DNA of 36,773 nt, taken from positions 1-36,773 of the forward strand of contig JAJXWI010000016.1 in the NCBI GenBank assembly GCA_021781705.1, written 5' to 3'. This DNA is from a bacterium. Its GTDB lineage: Bacteria; Verrucomicrobiota; Lentisphaeria; Victivallales; GWF2-38-69. The notes below the pieces were generated by a model, which was not told the DNA's origin, did not search any database, and saw only the letters and a program-made list of their open reading frames with translations. A program made the position numbers and the translations under genes. Shown here one piece after another: positions 24,260-32,931 of this stretch; the first letter of the stretch is position 1; the number at the start of each line of letters is the position of its first letter.

Positions 24260-24644
24260 CAAGAATTCTTCTGATCTCATGAGCAAGGTCTTTGATTTTA
24301 TGAGGTTTGGGCAGAAAGCCTTTAGCTCCCTGTTCAAAAAGATCTTCAATTTCTGCTTCTGAGACATGGCCGCTGGAAAGCAGTATTTTTACTTTTGGAT
24401 CAATGGCTTTGAGTTTATAAAATGTGCTGTGCCCTCCAAGCTTTGGCATTATCATGTCGAGGAACACCAGGCTTATCAACTTCGAATTGCTTTTATATAT
24501 GTCAACGGCTTCTTCTCCGTTCCCGGCAAGAACGACTGAATATCCTAACTTTTGAAGAGCTTCTATCACAAAACTCCAAACAGCATCTTCATCATCAACT
24601 ACAAGGATCGTTTCATTTTTTTTAGCCACAGGAAGCTTATTCAT
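24249..24644 (-). CDS. Single-domain response regulator (CheY-like receiver)
   Basis: A 131-aa receiver domain without output domain. Acidic pocket VVDDED (D17/D18), phosphoacceptor Asp in VFLDMIMPKLGG (D63), conserved Ser in LLSSGH and Lys in GFLPKP. It is a stand-alone phosphorelay or signalling element; no histidine kinase lies nearby. A GAGGAG ribosome-binding site precedes the ATG, with a TATAAT-like -10 upstream (24702-24707). It is followed by an overlapping lipoprotein gene. Confidence 0.9.
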   Translation of the reverse strand: MNKLPVAKKNETILVVDDEDAVWSFVIEALQKLGYSVVLAGNGEEAVDIYKSNSKLISLVFLDMIMPKLGGHSTFYKLKAIDPKVKILLSSGHVSEAEIEDLFEQGAKGFLPKPHKIKDLAHEIRRILDEK

Positions 24645-24742
24645 TGTATTTCTCCTCTCAAAATTTTAGTTTTTATCTTGTTTTCCATGTTTTAGGAATG
24701 ATTATATCAGGTAAAATCTGCTCTTTAAGATTTTTATAAAAA

Positions 24743-25837
24743 TTATACGGAAAATCTTACATGAACGACATCTCCGTCCTTCACTACATAATCTTTTCCT
24801 TCTATTCTCATTTTGCCGTTATTTTTTGCTTCTGTCTCGCCACCGCACTGAATTATGTCTTCATAAGAAATTACTTCCATTCGTATAAAGCCTCGCTCCA
24901 TGTCCGTATGAATTTTTCCCGCCGCTTGTGGCGCAAATGTTCCTTTTGCAATTGTCCATGCCCTAGTTTCATCTTCTCCGGTCGTGAGAAAAGTTATGTA
25001 GTTAAGAATTCGGTATCCTGTTTTTATTACACGACTTAATCCGCTTTCGCTGAGAGACATTTCTTTCATAAATTCTTTAGCTTCTTCAGGATGTAATTGT
25101 GAAATTTCTTCTTCGAGCTTTGCGCACACCGGGATAATTTCCATGTTATGTTTAGCGGCAAGCTTGCCAAGCGGATGGATATTTATAATATCATTTATGT
25201 TTGCTATGGACTTTTCATCGACATTGGCGCATATGAAAGCAGGCATTGTACTTATAAGTCCAAGCTCCCTTGCGAAGGAAGCTATCACGGGATCAGAAGT
25301 ATCAATATTGGTTCCTTCCGAAAGATTTTTATAAAATTCTTTAAGCATTACCAGCTCTTTTAAAGCTTCTTTATCTCCTGTACGGGTATTTTTTTCTGTT
25401 TTTGCTATTCTCCGCTCAAGAATTTCAAGATCTGCGAGAGCAAGTTCTGTTATTATCGTCTCTATATCTCCGACAGGATCCAGCTTGCCTGAAACATGAG
25501 TAACATTTTCATCTTCAAAGAGCCTCACAACATGGGCTATTGCGTCTACATTTCTAATGTGTCCAAGGAATTTATTTCCCAATCCTTGTCCTTTGCTTGC
25601 GCCACCGACAAGTCCTGCGATATCGATGAATTTCATTGCGGCCGGAACTATTTTTTTTGATTTATGCATTTTTGCCAATACTGCAAGGCGCTGATCTGGT
25701 ACGGGGACTATTCCGGTGTTTGGTTCAATTGTGCAAAAAGGAAAATTTGCTGCCTCTGCTCCAGCTTTTGTAAGCGCATTAAAAAGAGTTGACTTGCCCA
25801 CATTAGGCAGGCCTATAAAACCGCAAGAAAAACCCAT
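24743..25837 (-). CDS. ychF: YchF/OLA1 ribosome-associated ATPase
   Basis: A 364-aa Obg-family P-loop protein that binds ATP preferentially and associates with ribosomes. P-loop GLPNVGKST (residues 9-17), switch region NFPFCTIEPNTG, FIDIAGLVGGASKGQGLGNKFL and the non-canonical NKxD-like NVDEKS region. The C-terminal TGS domain ends EGKDYVVKDGDVVHVRF. Length and order are normal for the family. Confidence 0.97.
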   Translation of the reverse strand: MGFSCGFIGLPNVGKSTLFNALTKAGAEAANFPFCTIEPNTGIVPVPDQRLAVLAKMHKSKKIVPAAMKFIDIAGLVGGASKGQGLGNKFLGHIRNVDAIAHVVRLFEDENVTHVSGKLDPVGDIETIITELALADLEILERRIAKTEKNTRTGDKEALKELVMLKEFYKNLSEGTNIDTSDPVIASFARELGLISTMPAFICANVDEKSIANINDIINIHPLGKLAAKHNMEIIPVCAKLEEEISQLHPEEAKEFMKEMSLSESGLSRVIKTGYRILNYITFLTTGEDETRAWTIAKGTFAPQAAGKIHTDMERGFIRMEVISYEDIIQCGGETEAKNNGKMRIEGKDYVVKDGDVVHVRFSV

Positions 25838-25921
25838 AAAAAACCTTTAAAGATTATTATTTTCATTTAATCTTATCAAATATCTCAGGTATGAATGCAA
25901 AAAGCAAATATATTCGGGAAT

Positions 25922-25949
25922 AAAAAAAGCCTCAGCTTCGGGCTTTTTT
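25922..25949. terminator. Bidirectional Rho-independent terminator
   Basis: A-run, GCC stem, loop and GGC stem followed by TTTTTT, symmetric on both strands. It follows the minus-strand TIGR04073-type gene directly, serving it as terminator. Confidence 0.75.
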
Positions 25950-25970
25950 CAAATGCTCAGCTTACCGCTA

Positions 25971-26495
25971 TCACTTCGCAGGGCGATTAGGGTACACGAA
26001 ATCGTATGGATTTGTTTGGAATGAAAATATCCATTCAGGCTCCATAAGGGGACCGTAACCCCATTTTGAGCCATATTTTTCTGTGGAACATCCAGGAAGC
26101 GGCATCGGGAAAGTTATTATCTCTGCAACTCCCACTCCTTCTCTCAGTAGGAACCTGCCTATTCCCTTCATTAAACCGTATGTCCACGCAGCAACTCCGC
26201 CCGTTGTGTTGTTTGTTTGATAAACCTGGATGGGGATTTCAAATACGCCAAAAATGGTATTGCAAAGACCTCTCCCGAACTTTCTTATTGGACCTTGGGC
26301 AGCATCTTCTGAAGCATGCTGTAATGCTCTGCTATTGCTGGTTGATTGCTGATCGTAAATATACTCGGCAGAAACTGCGGCTTCTGACCTAGACATATCA
26401 TTATCGGCTTTTGCTATAGGTATGAGTAGTATCAAAGTCAAGAATATTACAATCGGAACGACAAAATTAACATAAACTTTCATTAATTTCTCCAT
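25971..26495 (-). CDS. Exosortase-associated TIGR04073-type exported protein
   Basis: A 174-aa protein with an N-terminal signal peptide (core about residues 9-28, then AKAD). The centre resembles what I recall of the exosortase system-associated TIGR04073 family of Verrucomicrobia, Lentisphaerae and relatives: RKFGRGLCNTIFGVFEIP, then TYGLMKGIGRFLLREGVGV and EIITFPMPLP. Its role is unknown. It has its own strong promoter and terminator, so it is a single-gene unit. No PEP-CTERM protein or exosortase is in the window. Confidence 0.72.
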   Translation of the reverse strand: MEKLMKVYVNFVVPIVIFLTLILLIPIAKADNDMSRSEAAVSAEYIYDQQSTSNSRALQHASEDAAQGPIRKFGRGLCNTIFGVFEIPIQVYQTNNTTGGVAAWTYGLMKGIGRFLLREGVGVAEIITFPMPLPGCSTEKYGSKWGYGPLMEPEWIFSFQTNPYDFVYPNRPAK

Positions 26496-26524
26496 TTATT
26501 GTGACGGCGTGATATATTTTGTAA

Positions 26525-26553
26525 AGTATATTACAAGTTTAACGAAGTGTCAA
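26525..26553 (-). promoter_or_regulatory. Strong promoter for the TIGR04073-type gene
   Basis: On the minus strand a perfect TTGACA (-35) and TATACT (-10) are 17 bases apart, about 30 bases before the ATG at 26495. Confidence 0.72.
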
Positions 26554-26605
26554 TATGCAATATCAGTATCTCTTTTTTATGATTTTGGTAATTTTTTGAT
26601 ATTTT

Positions 26606-27190
26606 ATGAAGCCTGAAGACAAATTCATCGAGATTTTGGCGGAAAATTTATCCTTGATCTTGTTGCCAAACGAAAAAATAATTGAATTGGACTTAGGCTG
26701 CGGGAAAGGATCTTTTTCAACCGAACTTGCTAAAAAATATCCATCCAGACTAGTATTGGCTACGGATGTAATGATAGGGCGATTGCGTAAACTTTATAAA
26801 AGAAACAAAAGGGAGAAAATTGAAAATATGAGACTGCTTCGCGGTGATGCATGGTTTCTTTTTAATCAGTGCATTCCTGATGGGAAACTTTCAAGAGTTC
26901 ATATTTTATGCCCAGATCCGTGGCCGAAAGAAAAGCACAGACCTAACAGATTGATAAGTTCAGAATTTGCAAGCCGGCTTCATTTGAAGCTTTGTTCTGA
27001 TGGAGTTTTTCATTTTTCAACAGATGATAAAGAATATTTTGAGTCTGCGACTGGTGTTATAGAAAAGTCTGGGTTTTTTACGCGAAATGATAATGCTATT
27101 TCTGATGTGACAAATATAAAAACTGACTTTGAAAAGAGATGGAATCAGCTGGGATTGGATGTTTTCCATGCAGCATGGGAAACATCTTAG
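26606..27190 (+). CDS. trmB: TrmB: tRNA (guanine-N7-)-methyltransferase
   Basis: SAM-dependent enzyme forming m7G46 in tRNA. SAM loop ELDLGCGKGSFS (about residues 27-38), ATDV, RGDAW, the signature CPDPWPKEKHRPNRL, FSTDDKEY, and the C-terminal TDFEKRWNQLG. The 194-aa length is at the short end of the family but the domain looks complete. The left end of the IS1634-type relic starts directly after its stop codon. Confidence 0.94.
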   Translation: MKPEDKFIEILAENLSLILLPNEKIIELDLGCGKGSFSTELAKKYPSRLVLATDVMIGRLRKLYKRNKREKIENMRLLRGDAWFLFNQCIPDGKLSRVHILCPDPWPKEKHRPNRLISSEFASRLHLKLCSDGVFHFSTDDKEYFESATGVIEKSGFFTRNDNAISDVTNIKTDFEKRWNQLGLDVFHAAWETS

Positions 27191-27960
27191 CCCAAGTTTG
27201 TTCGGTTTTTGATATTTTTAAAAAAGTTAAAAAATATTATTGAGTGTAACTACCTAAAATGTAGGGTCCTGATAATAATTTGCCTTCTTGACATGCGCGT
27301 ATTCTTTGTTTGCCTTAATATTATTATGTTTATCAAAGAATTTAAAACCAGCAATAAAAAGAGTGGCAACAGGCACACCAAGCATGTGCTAATGGAGTCT
27401 GTTCGTACAGAAAAAGGTCCTCGTCACCTTACGGTAATGCATTTGGAAAAGCTTGAGCTTGGCAAGAAATATTGGCCGCTACTATCATCAGAGCTTGAAG
27501 AACGTCTGTCAGGGCAAATATCTTTAAAATTTCCTTCCTCCAAAACTTCCAATGAAATAAAAGCTGCGACGGATAGAGCAATTAGTGGCTTTACCGTACC
27601 GAAAGAGAGCCGTAAAGAAATCAGGAAAATTACCACAAGAGGAAGCGATACCAGTAAAGCCAGAGGAAATCTCATCGACAAAGTATCGTAGTTTTGGTGG
27701 AGAATATGCCTGCCACAGTATCTGGAATAAGCTTGGGTTGCCTAAGCGGCTAGAGGAGTTGGGTTTTAGAGCAAAAGAGAGAAGTTTGGCAGAAGCTGTT
27801 GTGGTAGGAAGATTGATAAATCCTAAGTAGCGAATTGTCGACATGGGAGTGGATAAGAAATATTTCATCAATAGGAGCATTAACAGAAGAATCGCTAGAA
27901 ACTGTTGGATTAAATCCTGTTTACCACATTAAGCATAACCGCATATATCTATACAAGTAA
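27191..27960 (+). pseudogene. IS1634-type transposase relic, copy 1
   Basis: The shared left end (CCCAAGTTTGTTCGG) starts right after trmB. The first frame reads FIKEFKTSNKKSG, ESVRTEKGPRHLTVMHLEKL and LSSELEERLSGQ, the typical N-terminus of IS1634-family DDE transposases. A shift then continues as YACHSIWNKLGL and AEAVVVGRLINPK, and a third frame reads ELSTWEWIRNISSIGALTEE to about 27958. The catalytic half is absent; the element is cut by IS630-type sequence. It is a decayed 5' part of an element that also occurs at 35523. Confidence 0.8.
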
Positions 27961-28265
27961 TTGTTTCCATATACCAATGCCAACATTAAAGACAGCGCCA
28001 GGTTTTCCATATCTTCTGCGGTAAAAGAGGTTCTTGATTTATCTTTTGAGACTATCAATGCAAACAAACGGAGCTTTTATAAAACAGATATTTTCTTTGG
28101 TCCACTGCCATACCTGTTCGACTGGATTATATTCAAAAGAATACGGAGGAAGGAAAGACATCATGATATTTTTGAACTTATTTAAGAATCTCTTCACCTT
28201 ACGGCATTTGTGATAACTGACATTGTCCAGAATAAGGACTAGTTTCCCGCCGAAGTCGGGAAGTG
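27961..28265 (-). pseudogene. IS630-type transposase fragment
   Basis: On the minus strand one frame reads GGKLVLILDNVSYHKCRKVK and, after a one-base shift, LPPYSFEYNPVEQVWQWTK and IKAPFVCIDSLKR followed by stop (28039-28041). These are the second Asp and the final Glu regions of the IS630/Tc1-like DDE domain. Only the C-terminal half remains. The upstream end is joined to IS481-type sequence near 28265, and the downstream limit is uncertain. Confidence 0.75.
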
Positions 28266-29244
28266 ATCATAGGAGTTCTCCCGCAACACATTTTGCCTTG
28301 GTGTATTCTTACACTGTTATACCAGCTAATCCAATTGTCTAGGTCTGCTTGGAGTTCTTCTAATGTTTTATAAACTTTTTTTCTGAAAGCTACCTGATAG
28401 AACTCTTGAAGAATGGTTTTGTGAAAACGTTCACAAATACCATTGGTCTGAGGGGATTTCACATTAGTTTTTGAATGATCGATATTATTCAAAGCCAGAT
28501 ATAATTGATAATCATGGCTGTCTGCCCTTCCGCAATATTCTGTTCCACGATCCGTCAAAATACGCAGCAAGCCCATATCATGCTGTTCGAAGAAAGGCAT
28601 TACTCGGTCATTAAGTAAGTCTGCAGCAGTTATTGGAGTCACAGTTTTGCAAAAGCAACTTTTGAGTAGGTATCTATAAAGGTCTGCTGATATATACGCC
28701 CAACTCCTTTAATTGTTCCTACATAAAATGTATCCTGGCTTCCAAGATAGCCAGGATGAGCCGTATCAATTTCTCCTGAGGCAATATCTTCTTCATTTTT
28801 CCGCTCTAATGCGGCTATTTGACGTTCGGTCAGAATAATCCCTTCCTCTGCGACTTTTTTCTCCAAAGCAGATAAACGATTTTTGAATGTTTGTAGATTG
28901 TATCTCAACTAAACGCTACGCACTCCTCCTGGAGATATGAAAATCCCTTTTTTGCATAATTCATTACTAACCCTTACTTGTCCAAATGCAGGATTGTCAG
29001 TAGCTATTGATACAACTTCAGACTCTGTATTGCTATCAACGCGGTTTTTAAGGTTAGGTTTACGGCGATTCTGATCGATCAACGATTCAATTCCACCTTC
29101 CTCCATTGCCGCTTTATAACGATAGAATGTATCTCGTGAAAATCACATAACTTTACAGGCTCTCGATACGTTTCCTAACTCTTCTGCCAAGTTAAGCAGT
29201 CCCAGTTTATTCTTGATGATTTTTTCATTTACTGTCATTGCCAT
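28266..29244 (-). pseudogene. IS481-type transposase, broken
   Basis: The start MAMTVNEKIIKNKLGLLNLA at 29244 is followed by ELGNVSRACKVM, then an in-frame TGA at 29143-29145 where Gly is expected before FSRDTFYRY. An in-frame TAG at 28909-28911 replaces Trp after GVRSV. Near 28640 a small deletion shifts frame between VAFAKL and TPITAADLL. The DDE core is recognisable: DTFYVGTIKGVGRIYQQTFID, LTDRGTEYCG and TNGICERFHKTILQEFYQ. The C-terminus is cut after CGRTPM by IS630-type sequence. It cannot be translated as one protein. Confidence 0.88.
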
Positions 29245-29757
29245 TACTCCTTCTTTTGGCGCCGCCCCCTAAGGGGCGTATTGTTGTTCTTATAATTTAG
29301 TTATATCTATGAGTAACTTCTTCTTTTTTAAAGAATCTGTCATATTTTATTTTGACTACTACATGTAAGACATCTTTCGTACAGAATCAAACTTCAATAC
29401 GGTCCGATTTCTCCAGAAAGAATAAGAGACGCTCTCCTTTCATCAAAAGTAACCATAGTAAGAAATAAGCCTGACGGCAAATACTATGCCATCCCATCAA
29501 ATGGCTCTCCTGAATGTGTAAAAAGCTACAAAATATTCGGGAAAACTATTCAAGGACTCCTTTTTCTGCAACAAGCCTTGCATAAGCATATTACATTATT
29601 TTTACTTAAAATAATGTAGTGCCCTGCAAAAATGAACTTTCGTTGATAGTAAACATCTTACACGTCAAGGCCGCCGAAGTCGGGATGATATTCTGGCAAA
29701 ATTGCAGGAGTAATTTTAACCAGGAATTGACATCAAATGTTTTTACATCATTAAAAA
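29245..29757. other. Gap between IS relics and glpT
   Basis: Apart from the relic at 29356-29619 no gene is visible. The first part is likely the end of the IS481-type element, including a GCCCCC/GGGGC hairpin near 29265. CCGCCGAAGTCGGGA (29671-29685) repeats exactly the bases 28247-28261. Confidence 0.4.
29356..29619 (+). pseudogene. Unidentified protein relic beside glpT
   Basis: An 87-codon open frame without start codon reads RIKLQYGPISPERIRDALL, then VTIVRNKPDGKYYAIPSNG and ECVKSYKIFGKTIQGLLF before its TAG. The composition is clearly protein-like. The setting suggests another transposase remnant, but I cannot name the family. Confidence 0.4.
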
Positions 29758-31167
29758 TTATTCGTGATCGTGTGTGGTATCGTATTTCGTTCTGTCATGA
29801 ATATTCCAGGTCAAAGCCAGGAATAATATTGATAGGAGTGAGGCAGCGCCAAGTATTATGAACCCGCCATTCCAATCCGTATGCTGAACTACTATTCCCA
29901 TTGCTGCTTCGGCTCCCATTGTTCCTAGAAAATAGCCAAAAAGTCCAGTAAATCCGGCAGATGTTCCCGCCGCTTTCTTGGGGACAAGGTCAAGCGCGCT
30001 TACCCCGATTAGCATTACGGGGCCATAAATCAGAAAGCCTATTGCTCCAAGATAAAACACATCAAGCAGTTCGTGTCCGGCAGGGTCAAGCCAATACAGT
30101 AGAATAAAAATGAATACTCCGATCATGCAGAATATCCCCATGGGAGCACGGCGTCCGGCAAATATTTTGTCCGACATCCATCCTACAAGTATTGTTCCGG
30201 GAATAGCAGCAAATTCAAATATGGCAAACGCCCATCTTGCATTGTTTGGGGAAAAGTGTTTTACTTCCTGCAAGTATGTCGGCGCCCAATTCAGCACCCC
30301 GTATCGTACAAGGTATACAAATACATTGGCGATGGCAATGTACCATACATATTTATTGTTGAGAACATATTTGAAAAATATTTGTCTTGCCGTCATTTCT
30401 TTTTCTCTGTCGTGCAGGTCATGTTCAATTTCTTTTGAAGGATAGTCGTTTTTATATTCCTCTATAGGCGGAAGCCCTACAGACTGAGGAGTATCTTTAC
30501 CAAAAACAAGCACGCCTATTCCTATTATGACCGATATAATAGCTGGAGCGTAGTAGATGCCCACATAGCTGTAGCTGAAAATAATCAGACCCAAAGTAAC
30601 AATCGGTCCAAGCAATCCAGCGCCTAAATTGTGCGCGGTATTCCATAGAGACATTTTAGTCCCGCGTTCCCCATCGGAGAACCAGTGCGTCATTATACGC
30701 CCGCATGGAGGCCATCCCATTCCCTGCGCCCAGCCGTTCACCAGCATAAGCGCTATCATTATCCAGAAGGTGAATACATTTGCGAAAATAATATTTATGA
30801 TTGCGGAGAAAATAAGACCGGATGCCAGAAAAGTCCTCGGATTGCTCCTATCTGAAACATTTCCCATAAAGAATTTACTTAGCCCGTAAGCAGCTGCAAG
30901 AGCTGCACCAAGAAATCCAACTTCCTGCATTGAGAAATGCTGAGCTACGCCAGTGATTTGTTGCCCATCAATAGTGGATTTTGTACCAAGCAATGCCGGC
31001 TTTGCAAGCGCCAGGGTGCTGCGAACAAAGTAATAAGACAAATATCCAATATATGCTACAAGGAATATTTGAATGCGGTAGTGCCTATAAGTAGCCTCTA
31101 CCTTGTCGTGAGGCAAACGCTCTTTAAAAGGGGCAGTAACATAGAATCTCTTTATCAAATTGAGCAT
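29758..31167 (-). CDS. glpT: GlpT-type glycerol-3-phosphate:phosphate antiporter
   Basis: A 469-aa, twelve-helix MFS protein of the organophosphate:phosphate antiporter family. It tracks E. coli GlpT along its length: KERLPHDKVEATYR, YYFVRSTLALAKP (the first substrate Arg), SKFFMGNVSDRSNPR, GWAQGMGWPPCGRIMTHW, DTPQSVGLPPIEEYKNDYP, IAIANVFVYLVRYGVLNW (the second substrate Arg), PKKAAGTSAGFTGLFGY. It imports glycerol-3-phosphate in exchange for phosphate. The similarity to proteobacterial GlpT looks high for a PVC genome, and it sits beside IS relics, so transfer is possible. An AGGGA site lies before the ATG. Confidence 0.92.
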   Translation of the reverse strand: MLNLIKRFYVTAPFKERLPHDKVEATYRHYRIQIFLVAYIGYLSYYFVRSTLALAKPALLGTKSTIDGQQITGVAQHFSMQEVGFLGAALAAAYGLSKFFMGNVSDRSNPRTFLASGLIFSAIINIIFANVFTFWIMIALMLVNGWAQGMGWPPCGRIMTHWFSDGERGTKMSLWNTAHNLGAGLLGPIVTLGLIIFSYSYVGIYYAPAIISVIIGIGVLVFGKDTPQSVGLPPIEEYKNDYPSKEIEHDLHDREKEMTARQIFFKYVLNNKYVWYIAIANVFVYLVRYGVLNWAPTYLQEVKHFSPNNARWAFAIFEFAAIPGTILVGWMSDKIFAGRRAPMGIFCMIGVFIFILLYWLDPAGHELLDVFYLGAIGFLIYGPVMLIGVSALDLVPKKAAGTSAGFTGLFGYFLGTMGAEAAMGIVVQHTDWNGGFIILGAASLLSILFLALTWNIHDRTKYDTTHDHE

Positions 31168-31227
31168 AATAGTCCCTGTTTATTATTATTATTGATTTCA
31201 GAGTAGACATCTATACTACATCAGCGC

Positions 31228-31497
31228 TCATTGTATTACAATTTTTATAAAGGCAATTACACTGTTGTTCTCATTCCATGCGTCCCGTCCGTAGTTCTTT
31301 TCCCACGTTACAAGGCCGTACTCTCTTTCAGAGATTTTTATCCTCTTTTCTCTCCCGTATATGCCTCGGTTAATTATGAATTCTTTTCCTTCTGTATTAA
31401 TGTGTTCCGGTGAAAAAAAATCTGCGGATTTTATAATTTTTTTCCGTATGTCAAGGATGCTATCATGAGTACCCAAATATATCGGACTATTTTTCAT
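31228..31497 (-). CDS. Hypothetical 89-aa protein
   Basis: A small charged protein beginning MKNSPIYLGTHDSILDIRKK and containing EGKEFIINRGIYGREKRIKI. It lies upstream of glpT on the same strand with a 60-base gap. No ribosome-binding site is evident and no family is recognised. It may be a relic. Confidence 0.4.
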   Translation of the reverse strand: MKNSPIYLGTHDSILDIRKKIIKSADFFSPEHINTEGKEFIINRGIYGREKRIKISEREYGLVTWEKNYGRDAWNENNSVIAFIKIVIQ

Positions 31498-31514
31498 TTT
31501 TTTTGTATTGATTC

Positions 31515-31543
31515 TAGACCAGAGGATTTTTTAATGCTATACT
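31515..31543 (+). promoter_or_regulatory. Candidate promoter for the sugar transporter gene
   Basis: TAGACC (-35, 4 of 6) and TATACT (-10) are 17 bases apart, about 45 bases before the ATG at 31587. Confidence 0.4.
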
Positions 31544-31586
31544 GCAGAATGGATATCATCATAAATATGTTAAGAAAGGAATCCAT

Positions 31587-32894
31587 ATGGTAAGTTCAGT
31601 GAATACAACAAGTGTTAATAATGCCACGATAGGCAAGCAATCTCAAAGCTACAAATTTGCATTGTCGGTTTTGATAACATTGTTTTTCATGTGGGGTTTT
31701 TTAACTTGTCTTAATGATATCATTATCCCCCACCTTAAAGGCTTGTTTACGCTCAGTTACACGCAATCAATGCTTATACAATTTGCTTTTTTTATGGCAT
31801 ACTTCATTGTTTCTATTCCTGCTGGATATTTGATGAAGAAAGTTGGGTACAAAAATGGCATTGTTGTAGGGTTAACAACTATGGCAATAGCCTGTTTCCT
31901 TTTTGTTCCCGCCGCAAAAATGCAGATATACGCTATCTTTCTTACTGCTTTTTTTATCTTAGCTTCGGGTATTACTGTTCTTCAGGTTGCCGCAAATCCT
32001 TATGTCGCAGTTCTCGGCAAGCCTGAAACTGCATCCAGCCGTTTAAACCTTGCCCAAGCATTTAACTCATTAGGTACAACTATTGCTCCATACCTTGGGT
32101 CAATAGTTATTCTTGCTGTCGCTATAAGGGCTGCAGAAAAACTTAATGCCAGCGCAAAAACAGCTCAGGACATTATAGTTTATGATCATACGATAGCGAA
32201 TTCAGTTCAGGTTCCATACATTATTCTCGGCCTGATTCTTCTTGCGCTTGCCATATTTTTTCTTGTTGTAAAACTCCCCAAACTCCAAGGGCTTGACACT
32301 CATCATGATCATTTAGTGCAATCTGAAGGCGAAAAGAAAAGCGCTTGGGCATTTAAGCACCTGACTCTCGGCGCTGTAGCCATATTTGTATACGTTGGCG
32401 GCGAAGTTTCTATCGGAAGTTTTCTCGTAAACTACATCAGTCAGGATTTTATTGCAGGCTTTTCACAGGCAAAAGCAGGCGCAATGGTTGCCATGTACTG
32501 GGGTGGAGCAATGTTCGGCAGATTCATAGGTTCTGCTGTTCAAAAGAAAATAATGCCTTCTAAAGTTCTTGCATTTAATACGATAGTTGCGATGGCTCTT
32601 GTTATTACATCTATGCTGACCTTTGGACATGTGGCTATGTATGCAATCTTGGCGGTTGGTTTGTTTAACTCTATAATGTTTCCGACAATATTTTGTATTG
32701 CTATTGAAGATCTTGGTATACACACAAATCAGGGGTCGGGAATACTTTGCGCGTCAATAGTTGGCGGAGCTATTATTCCTGTAATTCAGGGATTTTTTGC
32801 TGATAGAATAGGAATACACCACGCTTTTTTCATTCCAGTTCTTTGTTACGTATACATATTTTATTACGCAGTAAAGGGATGTAAGCACGCATAA
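31587..32894 (+). CDS. FucP/GluP-type sugar:proton symporter (MFS)
   Basis: A 435-aa, twelve-helix MFS carrier of the fucose/glucose-galactose group. Typical blocks are FFMWGFLTCLNDIIIPHLKG in helix 1, the SIPAGYLMKKVGYKNGI loop, LQVAANPYVAVLGKPETASS and LNLAQAFNSLGTT. The second half has GGEVSIGSFLVNYI and FPTIFCIAIEDLG. Substrate (glucose, galactose or fucose) cannot be read from sequence. AGGA lies before the ATG. ftsW follows by 37 bases, so it may be read through from this promoter. Confidence 0.9.
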   Translation: MVSSVNTTSVNNATIGKQSQSYKFALSVLITLFFMWGFLTCLNDIIIPHLKGLFTLSYTQSMLIQFAFFMAYFIVSIPAGYLMKKVGYKNGIVVGLTTMAIACFLFVPAAKMQIYAIFLTAFFILASGITVLQVAANPYVAVLGKPETASSRLNLAQAFNSLGTTIAPYLGSIVILAVAIRAAEKLNASAKTAQDIIVYDHTIANSVQVPYIILGLILLALAIFFLVVKLPKLQGLDTHHDHLVQSEGEKKSAWAFKHLTLGAVAIFVYVGGEVSIGSFLVNYISQDFIAGFSQAKAGAMVAMYWGGAMFGRFIGSAVQKKIMPSKVLAFNTIVAMALVITSMLTFGHVAMYAILAVGLFNSIMFPTIFCIAIEDLGIHTNQGSGILCASIVGGAIIPVIQGFFADRIGIHHAFFIPVLCYVYIFYYAVKGCKHA

Positions 32895-32931
32895 AACCTA
32901 AAGACAGAGAACCTAAAAGTAAATACAAAAA

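Noticed and set aside
27961-28185. 74-codon plus-strand frame as a gene
   Set aside because: The minus strand of the same bases encodes IS630-type DDE motifs (NPVEQVW), so the plus frame is a shadow.
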